In this document: positions 1-9,812 of the stretch, in pieces
Layout: the number at the start of each line of letters is the position of its first letter
Position numbering within the stretch: position 1 is the stretch's first letter
From: an uncultured Lachnospiraceae bacterium
Lineage (GTDB): Bacteria; Bacillota; Clostridia; Lachnospirales; Lachnospiraceae
DNA length: 38,762 bases
Reading direction: 5' to 3'
Assembly (NCBI GenBank): GCA_934351925.1
Contig: CAKRJT010000027.1
Location: 1-38,762, forward strand
Notes under the pieces: generated by a model
What the model was told of the DNA's origin: nothing
The model's database searches: none
The model's input: only the letters and a program-made list of their open reading frames with translations
Made by a program: the position numbers and the translations under genes

Positions 1-4
1 AGAA

Positions 5-76
<72 letters not shown>

Positions 77-117
77 ATTGTACTTTGTAAGATGTTGCTC
101 TCACAAGGACATTAAGT

Positions 118-146
118 ATAATACTATATGTCCCTGTGAAAGTCAA
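118..146 (-). promoter_or_regulatory. Promoter of the tRNA-Gly gene
   Basis: On the minus strand there is a -35 box TTGACT (141-146), a 17-bp spacer and a -10 box TATTAT (118-123), about 40 bp upstream of the tRNA. An imperfect 12-bp inverted repeat (101-112 with 127-138, one mismatch) overlaps the -10 box and start region. Confidence 0.75.
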
Positions 147-258
147 TACCTAAATTAAAAATTTTTTATATTTTTTAAACTTCACGAATTATTTTAACTA
201 TTAGTATAATTAAACATCCATGAAACGCCGCTTACCGCCATAGCTCCTTACGCCGCCA

Positions 259-2058
259 TTATGCCAATAATGTCTCCATCTCATCGAGAAGTCCCTCGAA
301 TACCTCGAGTCCTGTCTTGATTGCGTCAGGCTTAGACATATCCACTCCTGCAATCTTTAACAGCTCAATCGGATAATCTGAACCGCCGCTTGATAGGAAC
401 TTCATGTAACGGTCAACTGCAGGCTGTCCCTCCTTGCGGATCATTGAAGCTATCGCAACTGCTGCCGAGAAGCCCGTAGCATACTGATACACATAGAACG
501 GTGTATAGAAGTGAGGTATTCTTGCCCACTCAACCTCAATATCCTTATCAACAACCATGTCAGGTCCGAAGTACTCCTTGTTAAGTTCGTAGTACATCTC
601 ATTAAGTGCCTTTGCAGTTAAACTCTTTCCGCTCTCTGCCATCTCATGAGCCTTCTTCTCGAACTCGGCAAACATTGTCTGGCGGTATACTGTTCCCTTG
701 AAGCTGTCAAGGAAATGATTTATAAGATAAGCCTTCTCGTTCTTATCCTTTGCATTCTCTATAAGGTAGAAATTGAGGAGCGCCTCGTTGCAGGTTGATG
801 CTACCTCTGCAACGAAAATTCTGTACGCCGCGTACACAGCCGGCTGAGCCGAGTCTGACTTGTAGCTATGAAGCGCATGACCCATCTCATGTGCAAGTGT
901 GAACATGGAGTCTAAGTTGTCCTGATGATTTAAAAGAACATAAGGGTGAACACCGTTTGGTCCCCAGGAGTAAGCTCCGCTTCTCTTTCCCTCGTTCTCA
1001 TACACATCAATCCAACCGCCGTTAAAGCCCTTATCAAGAAGCGCTATGTAATCCTCACCGAGAGGTGCGACACCTTTCTTCACTATCTCCTTTGCCTCAT
1101 CAAAAGTGATATGCATGTCAAAATCTTTTACCATAGGCGTATATACATCATACATATGGAGCTCGTCAACGCCGAGAGCCTTCTTGCGGAGCTTCACATA
1201 GCGGTGCATGAGCGGAAGTCCCTCATGTATCGTGTCAATGAGATTGTCGTATACCGAAAGCGGAATATTTCCGTCAAAAAGGTAGGACTCAATGCTTGAA
1301 TTGTACTTTCTTGTCTTTGCTGAAAAAATGTCACCCTTTACAAGAGTCTCATAGTTGGCGGCGATAGTGTTCTCAAAATTCTTGAATGCGCCGTGCATAG
1401 CGTGAAATGCCTCCTCGCGCACTCTTCTGTCGTTGCTTCTTATGAAGATTCCGTAGCGGCCATGTGTGACTGTCGCGTCCTCTCCGTTCTCGTCCTTGAT
1501 AGTTCCGAGCTTCACGTCAGCGTTGTTGAACATTCCGAACACCTTCTTAGGTCCGCCAAGAACATCGTCCGCGGAAGCCATGACAGCCTCCATGTCAAGT
1601 GAGAGGACATGCGGCTTCTTTCTTGAAATGTATTCCCACTTCTTAGCATAGAGCTTGAGCTCCTCGCACTCCGCCATGTACTTGTCAACAACAGCGTCAT
1701 CTATTGTGAGCATCTCAGGGCTGACAAAAGATGTCATCTCACCCGATTTTACCATGAGGTTCTCCGCCTCACCCGATAATGCCTGCGACTCCGCATTGGC
1801 TGTATCCTGGTCATAGAGCTGATGTGCATAGCAATAGATACGGTCGAGTAAGAGCATCAGCTTGTCCTCAAGCTGGAATACTGCAAGCATGTTCTTACTG
1901 CTCTCACCTATTCTGCCCTTGTAGCTCTCTATCTCCTCAGCCACCTTGACCGCCTTTGCATAGTCCTCTCTCCATTCAGCCGTATCCGGGTAAATATCCT
2001 CAAGTCTCCATGTATATTTCTTATCTGCTTCGCTTCTTTTTAAAACCTTATTTGCCAT
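259..2058 (-). CDS. pepF: Oligoendopeptidase F (M3 family zinc metallopeptidase)
   Basis: A 599-residue cytoplasmic zinc endopeptidase that cleaves short peptides during peptide use and protein turnover. The thermolysin-like motif HEMGH (inside TLAHEMGHALHSY) sits near residue 390, where the two His bind zinc and the Glu is catalytic. The N-terminal half is the helical PepF domain. Length matches the family (about 600 residues), there is no signal peptide, and the C terminus is complete. The ATG start is preceded by TAAGGAGG with good spacing. The gene is monocistronic, divergent from the GNAT gene; a TATAAT at 2085-2090 is a plausible -10 box with a weak -35. No terminator is evident before the tRNA promoter. 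The family call is firm; the natural peptide substrates are unknown. Confidence 0.96.
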   Translation of the reverse strand: MANKVLKRSEADKKYTWRLEDIYPDTAEWREDYAKAVKVAEEIESYKGRIGESSKNMLAVFQLEDKLMLLLDRIYCYAHQLYDQDTANAESQALSGEAENLMVKSGEMTSFVSPEMLTIDDAVVDKYMAECEELKLYAKKWEYISRKKPHVLSLDMEAVMASADDVLGGPKKVFGMFNNADVKLGTIKDENGEDATVTHGRYGIFIRSNDRRVREEAFHAMHGAFKNFENTIAANYETLVKGDIFSAKTRKYNSSIESYLFDGNIPLSVYDNLIDTIHEGLPLMHRYVKLRKKALGVDELHMYDVYTPMVKDFDMHITFDEAKEIVKKGVAPLGEDYIALLDKGFNGGWIDVYENEGKRSGAYSWGPNGVHPYVLLNHQDNLDSMFTLAHEMGHALHSYKSDSAQPAVYAAYRIFVAEVASTCNEALLNFYLIENAKDKNEKAYLINHFLDSFKGTVYRQTMFAEFEKKAHEMAESGKSLTAKALNEMYYELNKEYFGPDMVVDKDIEVEWARIPHFYTPFYVYQYATGFSAAVAIASMIRKEGQPAVDRYMKFLSSGGSDYPIELLKIAGVDMSKPDAIKTGLEVFEGLLDEMETLLA

Positions 2059-2228
2059 TGCGCCCTCCTTAAATTTGAATTATAATTATAGCACCATGGG
2101 TTAAGCTGCAATAGCCGTTTTTTTATCACATTAATGCATCTGCGCTTTAAACCCACTTCACTAATATACATTAATTTTCCAATAAAAACAAGACAGACCT
2201 GCCGCAATCCGGCTGATTGGAGGCAAAC

Positions 2229-3116
2229 ATGCAAAATCCCGGCACAATATCCTTAAACAGCATAGACCTTTTTATTAAAAAAAGCTCACAGACAGAAATC
2301 GATGACTATGAACCGTACATCAACTATGACTGCGAGCCTGTAATCACAAAATACCTGCGGCCTGTTCCGATGCTTGAAAACACGGGAATTGAACTCTTTG
2401 AGGACAGCAGCACCCCGGCGCTGTATATTGCAGAGCACACGCACGGAATTATCGGCTGCTGCACCGATTTTATCTACACAGACCGCGACGGCACTCCGAC
2501 CCATGAGTTATCCGTGCTCGTAGCTCCTGAATACAGAAGGCACGGGCTTGGACGCATGCTGGTAATGCAGATGATATTGATAATCGAAGAAAATACCCGC
2601 AGCCCACACGTTCTTCTAACCGGAAGCAACGAGCATTTTGCCAGGAGCTGCGGATTTTCCTACTCGCACAGCGAACACTATATGACGAGGAAACCGCACA
2701 GCCAATTAGAAAACAGCTATACCTCGGCTCATTACAAAGTCATCGGACAAGACACTGCAAACTCTGAAACTCCTGACTGTCAATCCAGCCCACACCAATG
2801 CGTCATCACCATCACCCGGACCGACCACAAAGTGCCCGGGCATCACACTTACAGGCTTTTCTGTGATGACAGCAGCGCCGCGAAATGTACAGTCCTTGAG
2901 TGCAGCGGCTATGTGAACCTTGCCAACGTCTACACCAACAAAAAATACCGCGGACGCAGATTTGCCGGGCAGCTTATAAGCGCTGCAGCCGCCGATTTTC
3001 CACAAAAAAAGCTGCTTCTGCAGGTGTCAGGCAGCAATACCGCCGCCATACACGCTTACACAGAAGCAGGCTTTACATTTCTTAAGACATTTGACTATTA
3101 CATGCTGGATCACTGA
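2229..3116 (+). CDS. Tandem GNAT-family N-acetyltransferase
   Basis: A 295-residue protein with two GNAT-like halves. The first carries an acetyl-CoA-binding motif A, VAPEYRRHGLGRML, at about residues 95-108. The second carries KKYRGRRFAGQLI followed by SGSNTAAIHAYTEAGF, the usual GNAT C-terminal signature. GNAT enzymes move an acetyl group from acetyl-CoA to an amine; the substrate here cannot be told from sequence. The ATG at 2229 is chosen because GGAGG (2219-2223) sits five bases upstream; the more upstream in-frame TTG at 2217 lies inside that ribosome binding site. The stop overlaps the end of convergent gltD by 7 bp. There are no membrane segments. The linker between the halves is His/Ser rich. 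Confidence 0.85.
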   Translation: MQNPGTISLNSIDLFIKKSSQTEIDDYEPYINYDCEPVITKYLRPVPMLENTGIELFEDSSTPALYIAEHTHGIIGCCTDFIYTDRDGTPTHELSVLVAPEYRRHGLGRMLVMQMILIIEENTRSPHVLLTGSNEHFARSCGFSYSHSEHYMTRKPHSQLENSYTSAHYKVIGQDTANSETPDCQSSPHQCVITITRTDHKVPGHHTYRLFCDDSSAAKCTVLECSGYVNLANVYTNKKYRGRRFAGQLISAAAADFPQKKLLLQVSGSNTAAIHAYTEAGFTFLKTFDYYMLDH

Positions 3117-4597
3117 AGATTAGTATACCCCATCAGGTACTCGTCAACCTCCTTCGCCGCGTCGCGCCCCTCGCGGATTGCCCACACGACAAGTGACTGT
3201 CCTCTGTGCATGTCGCCCGCAGTGAACACCTTGTCGACGTTGGTCGCATGCTTTCCCGGTGCTGTATCGACATTCGTTCTCGCATTGAGCGTCACGCCAA
3301 AGGCATCGGAGACATACTTCTGGCAGCCGAGGAAGCCCGCTGCGATAAGCACAAGGTCTGCCTCGAGCTCGAACTCGCTTCCCGCAACCTCCGCCATCAT
3401 CATGCGTCCCGTCTTTTCGTCCTTCTTGGACTCAAGTTTCACGCACTTTACCTTGCAGAGCTTACCGTTCTTATCCTTTATGAACTCCTTGACAGTTGTC
3501 TGGTATAGTCTCGGGTCTTTTCCGAATACAGCGATGGCCTCCTCCTGACCATAGTCTGTCTTGCAGACTCTCGGCCACTGCGGCCATGGGTTGTTATCGG
3601 CGCGCGTGTCAGGAAGCTTAGGCATCATCTCAAGCTGCACAACCGATGCACAGCCAAGACGGATTGAGGTTCCCACACAGTCATTTCCCGTGTCACCGCC
3701 TCCGATTACAACGACCTTCTTTCCCTTCGCGTCGATATACTTCTTATCGGCGAAGTTGGAGTCAAGCAGGCTCTTTGTCACCGAGGTAAGGTAATCTACG
3801 GCAAAATATATTCCCTGTGCATCCCTGCCCGGAGCCTTTATGTCCCTGGGATTTGCGGCACCGCAGCATAATACAACCGCATCGAAATCTTTTAATATTT
3901 TAAAAGCTTTCGGATTTTCACCTACATTCGCATTGGTGACAAATTCGATTCCATCTGCCTCCATGATGTCAATTCTTCTGTCGATGATGTGCTTTTCAAG
4001 CTTCATGTTCGGTATGCCGTAGCGCAGGAGTCCTCCGACCCTGTCAGCGCGCTCATACACCGTAACCTTATGTCCCCTCTTATTCAGAAGGTCGGCAGTT
4101 GCAAGTCCCGAAGGACCTGAACCGATGACAGCCACCTTCTTTCCCGTCCTTACCTTTGGCGGGTTAGGTGCAACATAGCCCTGCTCAAAAGCGTTCTCTA
4201 TGATGGTCTTTTCGTTCTCCTTCGTCGTAACAGGCGAACCATTGAGCCCGCAGGTACAGGCAGCCTCGCACAGAGCCGGGCACACCCTCGAGGTGAACTC
4301 AGGGAAATTGCTCGTCTTTGCAAGCCTGTTGTAGGCTCTCTGGAGATTTCCGCTGTAGAGAAGGTCATTCCATTCGGGTATGAGGTTATTGAGAGGGCAG
4401 CCCGAAACCATGCCCTTTAACACCTTCCCCGACTGGCAGAACGGAACGCCGCAGTCCATACAGCGCGCCGCCTGCTGCCTCTGCTCCTCTATCGTGAGCG
4501 GAGTGTGAAACTCATTGAAATTCTTTATTCTGTTCTTTGGCTTGACAGCCTCGCTGTCAACTCTCTCATAATCTAAAAATCCTGTCGGCTTTCCCAT
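3110..4597 (-). CDS. gltD: Glutamate synthase (NADPH) small/beta subunit
   Basis: A 495-residue FAD/NADPH subunit that passes electrons from NADPH through FAD and Fe-S clusters to the large subunit, for glutamate formation from glutamine and 2-oxoglutarate. N-terminal cysteines Cys46, 49, 54 and 67 and a second set, Cys106, 110, 114 and 116, form the two [4Fe-4S] sites. The FAD-binding Rossmann motif GSGPSGLA is at residues 159-166 and the NADPH site GGGDTGNDC lies mid-protein. Length is near that of E. coli GltD (about 470). It starts 12 bp after gltB, so they form one operon. Its last codons overlap the convergent GNAT gene. Confidence 0.97.
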   Translation of the reverse strand: MGKPTGFLDYERVDSEAVKPKNRIKNFNEFHTPLTIEEQRQQAARCMDCGVPFCQSGKVLKGMVSGCPLNNLIPEWNDLLYSGNLQRAYNRLAKTSNFPEFTSRVCPALCEAACTCGLNGSPVTTKENEKTIIENAFEQGYVAPNPPKVRTGKKVAVIGSGPSGLATADLLNKRGHKVTVYERADRVGGLLRYGIPNMKLEKHIIDRRIDIMEADGIEFVTNANVGENPKAFKILKDFDAVVLCCGAANPRDIKAPGRDAQGIYFAVDYLTSVTKSLLDSNFADKKYIDAKGKKVVVIGGGDTGNDCVGTSIRLGCASVVQLEMMPKLPDTRADNNPWPQWPRVCKTDYGQEEAIAVFGKDPRLYQTTVKEFIKDKNGKLCKVKCVKLESKKDEKTGRMMMAEVAGSEFELEADLVLIAAGFLGCQKYVSDAFGVTLNARTNVDTAPGKHATNVDKVFTAGDMHRGQSLVVWAIREGRDAAKEVDEYLMGYTNLQ

Positions 4598-4609
4598 GAA
4601 TTTCCCTCC

Positions 4610-7600
4610 TTACTTCGCTGCTTTGTTTGCATAGAATGCTTCAATCTGTGCCTGCTCACTTGAAAGACCCTTCTCTTCCATCTGAACAATCTTCTGCATC
4701 ATTCTCTTGTAGTCATGCGGCACAATCTTCTTGAACTTAGGAAGATAGTCTCCGAAGTTGTCTAGTATCTGCTTTCCCTTCACGGAGTTGGTGTATGCCA
4801 CATGCTGCTGTATCATTTCCTTAAGCTCTAAGACATCGTACTTGTCTGTCACTTCCTCGGTCGATACGAGCTCCTTGTTCATCTTCTTGTAGAGACTGCT
4901 GTCCTCGTCGAGCACATAGGCGATACCGCCGCTCATGCCTGCCGCGAAGTTCTTTCCGGTCCTGCCAAGCACTACGACACGTCCTCCCGTCATGTACTCA
5001 CAGCCGTGGTCGCCGACTCCCTCGACAACCGCCTTTGCACCGGAATTGCGGACGCAGAAACGCTCGCCTGCGACACCGTTTATATAAGCCTCACCGCTTG
5101 TTGCACCGTAGAGTGCAACATTTCCGATGATAATATTTTCGTCCTGCTTAAAGGCTGAACCCGTCGGCGGATATACCACCAGCTTACCGCCTGATAGACC
5201 CTTTCCAAAGTAATCGTTGCTGTCGCCCTCGAGGCACATCGTAAGTCCCTTAGGAATAAATGCACCGAAGCTCTGTCCGCCCGCACCATGACACATAATC
5301 GTGAAAGTGTCCTCAGCGAGTGTGTCGTCATACTGCCTTGTTATCTCTGAACCGAACATCGTACCGAAGGAACGGTCTGTGTTCTTTACATCTATCTCAA
5401 GACTTCTCTTCTGCTTCTTCTCAAGAGCTGGTCCGAGCTTCTTCAAAAGTACCTTCTCATCGAGTGTCTTTTCAAGCTCGAAGTTAAATACATTCTTGTG
5501 GAGATAGTCAATCTTCTCCTTTCCGGCGTAAGGATTGTCCAGGATTACGGAAAGGTCAATCTTTCCCTTCTTCTCCCCGTTTCCGTCCTTAGCCTGGAAA
5601 AGCATGTCTGTTCTTCCGACCATCTCATCTATGGTTCTGAAACCGAGCTTTGCCATGTACTCGCGAAGCTCCTGTGCGACAAATCTCATAAAATTCATCA
5701 CATACTCAGGTTTTCCGGTAAACTTCTTTCTAAGCTCAGGATTCTGTGTAGCAACGCCGACCGGACAGGTATCAAGATTACATACCCTCATCATCACACA
5801 GCCGAGGGTTACAAGCGGTGCAGTCGCAAAGCCGAACTCCTCAGCTCCGAGTAAACATGCGATTGCCACGTCACGGCCCGTCATAAGCTTTCCGTCGGTC
5901 TCGACAACGACCTTATTTCTAAGTCCGTTCATTATAAGTGTCTGGTGAGCCTCTGCGAGTCCAAGCTCCCAAGGAAGTCCTGCATTGTGGATTGAGCTTC
6001 TAGGTGCCGCACCGGTTCCTCCGTCATAGCCCGACACCAGGATAACCTGCGCGCCCGCCTTGGCAACACCTGCCGCAACGGTTCCGACTCCTGCCTCGGA
6101 CACGAGCTTTACGGATATTCTGGCCTTCTTGTTGGCATTTTTAAGGTCAAATATGAGCTGTGCCAGATCCTCAATCGAGTAGATATCGTGATGGGGCGGC
6201 GGCGAGATAAGCCCTACACCAGGGGTTGAGTGTCTGGTCTTGGCAATCCAAGGATAGACCTTTCCTCCCGGAAGATGACCGCCCTCGCCCGGCTTGGCTC
6301 CCTGTGCCATCTTAATCTGTATTTCATCGGCGCTGACAAGATATCTCGAGGTAACTCCGAAACGTCCCGATGCAACCTGCTTGATTGCGGAGCAGCGGTT
6401 GAGTCCGTCAGAACCTATCGTAAGTCTCTCAATATCCTCACCGCCCTCGCCCGAATTGGATTTTCCATGGAGCGTGTTCATGGCAATCGCCATCGCCTCA
6501 TGTGCCTCCTGCGAGATGGAGCCGTAGGACATTGCACCTGTCTTAAAGCGCTTTACGATGGAGTCAACACTCTCGACCTCGTCAATAGGCACTCCGCTCT
6601 CAGGATATTTGAAATCCATGAGTCCTCTGAGATTGACCGGCTCAAGCTCCTCATTTATGAGCTTTGAATACTCCTTGAAGGCAGCGTAGTCACCGTTTCT
6701 CGTGGCAAGCTGGAGAAGATGTATCGTCTGCGGATTGTAGAGATGCTCCTCCTTGCCGCTTCTGAACTTGTGGCTTCCCGCACTGTCAAAGGTCGTGTCC
6801 GTCTGGAGCCCGAGCGGGTCATAGGCGCGGTCATGGTTTGTATTAATATCGTTTTCGATATCTTTTAACGTAATTCCGCCGACGCGGCTTACTGTATTTG
6901 TAAAATATTTGTCCATAACGCTCTTGTCGATACCGATTGCCTCGAAAATTTTCGAGCCCTGGTAGGACTGTATAGTGGAAATACCCATCTTGGAAGCTAT
7001 CTTTACGATACCGCCAAGCACTGCTTTGTTGTAGTCATCGACTGCCGCATAGTAGTCCTTGTCAAGCATTCCGAGGTCTATGAGCTCCCTTATGCTGTCA
7101 AGTGCAAGATAAGGATTCACCGCACTCGCACCGAAACCTAAGAGTGTCGCAAAGTGGTGGACCTCCCTAGGCTCACCGGACTCGAGAATAACCGATACCT
7201 TGGTTCTCTTCTTGGTTCTTACGAGGTAGTCCTGCATAGCGGACACAGCAAGCAGTGACGGTATTGCCACATGGTTCTCGTCGACACCCCTGTCGGAGAG
7301 GATAAAAATATTCACACCCTCGCGGTAATGTCTGTCGGCCTCCACGAAGAGACGGTCAATAGCCTTCTCCATGGACGTATTTTTGTAATATATAATAGGA
7401 AGAACTGCAACCTTGAAGCCCTCCTGGTTCATGCTCTTAATCTTTAACAAATCCGTGTTGGTGAGTATCGGATTGTTCACCCTGAGCACCTGACAGTTTC
7501 TCGCAGTCTCCTCAAGGATATTTCCGTCAGCGCCAAGGTACATTGTCGTCGAGGTGACAATCTTCTCCCTAAGCGCATCGATAGGCGGGTTCGTAACCTG

Positions 7601-9154
7601 TGCAAAGAGCTGCTTGAAGTAGTTAAACAACGGAACCGTCTTGGTCGACAGCGCCGCAAGCGGTGTATCCGCACCCATCGCAGCTATCGGCTCCGCTCCG
7701 CCGAGCGCCATAGGAAGTATCGAGGTTCTGAAATCCTCATAGGTGTAGCCGAAAGCCTTCTGCAGCTTCGCCCGCTCCTCCTTGGAGTACTCCTCAACCC
7801 TCTGGTTAGGAATTTTCAAATCCTTCAACATCACGAGATTGCTGTCGAGCCACTCACCGTAAGGACGCTTGGAGGCATATTTTTCCTTGAGCTCGTCGTC
7901 ATCTACGACCTCACCCTTGACCGTGTCAACAAGAAGCATCTTGCCAGGTCTGAGCCTCTCCTTCACCTTGATGTTGGAGGTCGGAATGTCGAGCACGCCC
8001 ACCTCTGAGGAGAGTATAAGCTGGTCGTCATTGGTTATATAGTAACGCGATGGTCTGAGTCCGTTTCTGTCGAGCACCGCTCCCATTATGTCTCCGTCTG
8101 AGAAGAGAATGGATGCTGGTCCGTCCCACGGCTCCATCATCGTCGCATGGTACTCATAGAAATCCTTTTTCTTCCGGCTCATGCTATGGTTGTTCATCCA
8201 CGGCTCGGGAATAAGTATCATAACCGCGAGAGGCAGCTCAAGCCCGCTCATCATAAGGAACTCGAGCGTGTTGTCAAGCATCGCCGAGTCAGAGCCCTCC
8301 TGATTTACAATAGGAGTTACCTTGCTCATCTCGCCCTCAAAATACTTAGTTTCCATGGACTCCTCGCGGGCGTGCATCTTATCTGCATTTCCGCGGATTG
8401 TATTAATCTCGCCGTTATGTACGATAATTCTGTTCGGATGGGCCCTCTGCCAGCTCGGGTTTGTGTTGGTGCTGAAACGTGAGTGGACGGTGGCTATCGC
8501 CGTCTCATAATCAGGGCTGTTTAAATCATCGAAGAAAGTTCTTAGCTGTCCCACAAGAAACATACCCTTATAAACGATGGTTCTGCTTGATAAGGAGGCT
8601 ACATAGGTGTTGTCGTTGCTCTGCTCGAACACTCTTCTCACAACATAGAGCCTTCTGTCAAAATCCAGTCCCTTCGCCATTCTCGCAGGCTTCTTTATAA
8701 AACACTGCCAGATGCTCGGCATACACGCTATCGCCTTAGAGCCGAGGACATCCGGATTGGTTGGAACCTCTCTCCAGCCAAGGAACTCGAGTCCTTCCTT
8801 CCGGGTGATAATCTCGAACATCTTCTTCGCCTGATTGCGTTTAAATTCGTCCTGCGGGAAGAAGAACATTCCCACGCCGTACTCCCTCTCTCCGCCGATA
8901 TTTATCCCAAGCGACTTAGCCACCTTGGAAAAGAACTTGTGGGATATCTGGAGCAGGATACCGACACCATCACCGGTCTTGCCCTCCGCGTCCTTGCCCG
9001 CACGATGCTCAAGATTTTCAACTATTCTCAGGGCATTCTCAACAACACCGTGTGTTTTCACGCCCTTGATGTTGACTATCGCGCCGATACCACAGTTGTC
9101 ATGCTCAAAATCCGGGCTGTATATTGACGGTTTCACTTCACATACATTGCTCAT
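4610..9154 (-). CDS. gltB: Glutamate synthase large/alpha subunit
   Basis: A 1514-residue subunit with the standard domain order: N-terminal Ntn glutaminase, central domain, FMN-binding TIM barrel and C-terminal beta-helix. The expected catalytic residue is Cys21 in HDNCGIGAIV; in this family the first 20 residues are a propeptide removed so that this Cys becomes N-terminal. The [3Fe-4S] cysteines are in CVMMRVCNLDTCPVG near residue 1120, and GAKPGEGGHLPG marks the synthase barrel. The ATG follows GGAGG closely. gltD follows at 12 bp. Together they assimilate ammonium with glutamine synthetase, which is not in this window. Transcription probably starts at the promoter at 9210-9238. Confidence 0.97.
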   Translation of the reverse strand: MSNVCEVKPSIYSPDFEHDNCGIGAIVNIKGVKTHGVVENALRIVENLEHRAGKDAEGKTGDGVGILLQISHKFFSKVAKSLGINIGGEREYGVGMFFFPQDEFKRNQAKKMFEIITRKEGLEFLGWREVPTNPDVLGSKAIACMPSIWQCFIKKPARMAKGLDFDRRLYVVRRVFEQSNDNTYVASLSSRTIVYKGMFLVGQLRTFFDDLNSPDYETAIATVHSRFSTNTNPSWQRAHPNRIIVHNGEINTIRGNADKMHAREESMETKYFEGEMSKVTPIVNQEGSDSAMLDNTLEFLMMSGLELPLAVMILIPEPWMNNHSMSRKKKDFYEYHATMMEPWDGPASILFSDGDIMGAVLDRNGLRPSRYYITNDDQLILSSEVGVLDIPTSNIKVKERLRPGKMLLVDTVKGEVVDDDELKEKYASKRPYGEWLDSNLVMLKDLKIPNQRVEEYSKEERAKLQKAFGYTYEDFRTSILPMALGGAEPIAAMGADTPLAALSTKTVPLFNYFKQLFAQVTNPPIDALREKIVTSTTMYLGADGNILEETARNCQVLRVNNPILTNTDLLKIKSMNQEGFKVAVLPIIYYKNTSMEKAIDRLFVEADRHYREGVNIFILSDRGVDENHVAIPSLLAVSAMQDYLVRTKKRTKVSVILESGEPREVHHFATLLGFGASAVNPYLALDSIRELIDLGMLDKDYYAAVDDYNKAVLGGIVKIASKMGISTIQSYQGSKIFEAIGIDKSVMDKYFTNTVSRVGGITLKDIENDINTNHDRAYDPLGLQTDTTFDSAGSHKFRSGKEEHLYNPQTIHLLQLATRNGDYAAFKEYSKLINEELEPVNLRGLMDFKYPESGVPIDEVESVDSIVKRFKTGAMSYGSISQEAHEAMAIAMNTLHGKSNSGEGGEDIERLTIGSDGLNRCSAIKQVASGRFGVTSRYLVSADEIQIKMAQGAKPGEGGHLPGGKVYPWIAKTRHSTPGVGLISPPPHHDIYSIEDLAQLIFDLKNANKKARISVKLVSEAGVGTVAAGVAKAGAQVILVSGYDGGTGAAPRSSIHNAGLPWELGLAEAHQTLIMNGLRNKVVVETDGKLMTGRDVAIACLLGAEEFGFATAPLVTLGCVMMRVCNLDTCPVGVATQNPELRKKFTGKPEYVMNFMRFVAQELREYMAKLGFRTIDEMVGRTDMLFQAKDGNGEKKGKIDLSVILDNPYAGKEKIDYLHKNVFNFELEKTLDEKVLLKKLGPALEKKQKRSLEIDVKNTDRSFGTMFGSEITRQYDDTLAEDTFTIMCHGAGGQSFGAFIPKGLTMCLEGDSNDYFGKGLSGGKLVVYPPTGSAFKQDENIIIGNVALYGATSGEAYINGVAGERFCVRNSGAKAVVEGVGDHGCEYMTGGRVVVLGRTGKNFAAGMSGGIAYVLDEDSSLYKKMNKELVSTEEVTDKYDVLELKEMIQQHVAYTNSVKGKQILDNFGDYLPKFKKIVPHDYKRMMQKIVQMEEKGLSSEQAQIEAFYANKAAK

Positions 9155-9209
9155 ACATCAATCCTCCATTCCTCGTCATCACAAAAAGCCTTGTAAAAAA
9201 CTTGTACTA

Positions 9210-9278
9210 AATATACACTTTTTTGTTTTTGATGTAAATATTTTTTTATTGGAATTTTCAGATTATTTATTAATTCCA
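9210..9278 (-). promoter_or_regulatory. gltBD promoter with upstream palindrome
   Basis: The minus strand has -35 TTTACA (9233-9238), a 17-bp spacer and -10 TATATT (9210-9215), about 55 bp before the gltB ATG. Twelve bases upstream of the -35 is TGGAATT-N15-AATTCCA (9250-9278), a perfect 7-bp dyad placed where an activator could bind. The regulator is not identifiable; no gltC-like gene is adjacent. The leader is short, leaving no room for a large riboswitch. Confidence 0.65.
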
Positions 9279-9370
9279 TTTTTATAATTATTTTATCAGA
9301 TATCTTAACGCTAAAAATTGCTAAACAAATATTCTAACATACAATAATGCGGCTTTTTTCTCCCAAAACC

Positions 9371-9425
9371 AAAAACAAGGGCGGCAATAAAAGTATCTTT
9401 AAAGTTTCATTGTCGACCCTTGTTT
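9371..9425 (-). terminator. Terminator-like hairpin upstream of gltB
   Basis: On the minus strand AAACAAGGG (9417-9425) pairs with CCCTTGTTT (9373-9381). A further imperfect stem lies inside, and TTGTTTTTGGTTTT follows. It lies about 390 bp after the HD-GYP stop and 130 bp before the gltB promoter, so it probably ends the PilZ/HD-GYP transcript. The rest of 9430-9728 holds no gene I can support. Confidence 0.6.
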
Positions 9426-9728
9426 CTATTTTGTCTTAATTGTACATTCAATTTTCCTGCCCTGTCCGCAACATTCGAAAAATGTAAAACAGGCGGTTAA
9501 AAATTTAAAGTGATGTACTGTTTTCGGTTAATATTTTTCAGCGCCGAATGATAATATTTAAGCAACATGCGTGAAAAATACAACTGCGACAATTTTTTTC
9601 TGACAGATTGCGTTGTAAAAACATGCACACACACCTCAAACACCTTATATACTCAAAAAATACACCGGCACGTTCCGACGCCTTAATACCCACGCTGTCG
9701 TGGCAAATAGGATAGATAAACCCTTGCC

Positions 9729-9805
9729 ATGTATAACGGGATATGTTTATGCGTATCGCGACTTTTGGGAGGAGCCGATACACATAAATATATCCCGTTA
9801 TACAT
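9729..9805. repeat. 30-bp inverted repeat (long hairpin)
   Basis: Arms 9729-9758 and 9776-9805 are complementary over 30 bp with two mismatches, around a 17-nt loop. Both arms carry TATAACGGGATAT. It starts 8 bp after the HD-GYP stop codon. No U-tract follows on the minus strand, so it is not a classic terminator. It may stabilise the mRNA 3' end or be a small palindromic element; no target-site duplication was seen. Confidence 0.8.
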
Positions 9806-9812
9806 TCACAGC

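Noticed and set aside
198..250. 15-codon ORF with AAGGAGCT upstream, after pepF
   Set aside because: Spacing between the ribosome binding site and ATG is only about two bases and the peptide has no recognisable feature.
9155..9430. Riboswitch or T-box in the gltB leader
   Set aside because: The promoter lies about 55 bp before the ATG, leaving no space, and no T-box or known aptamer motif is seen.
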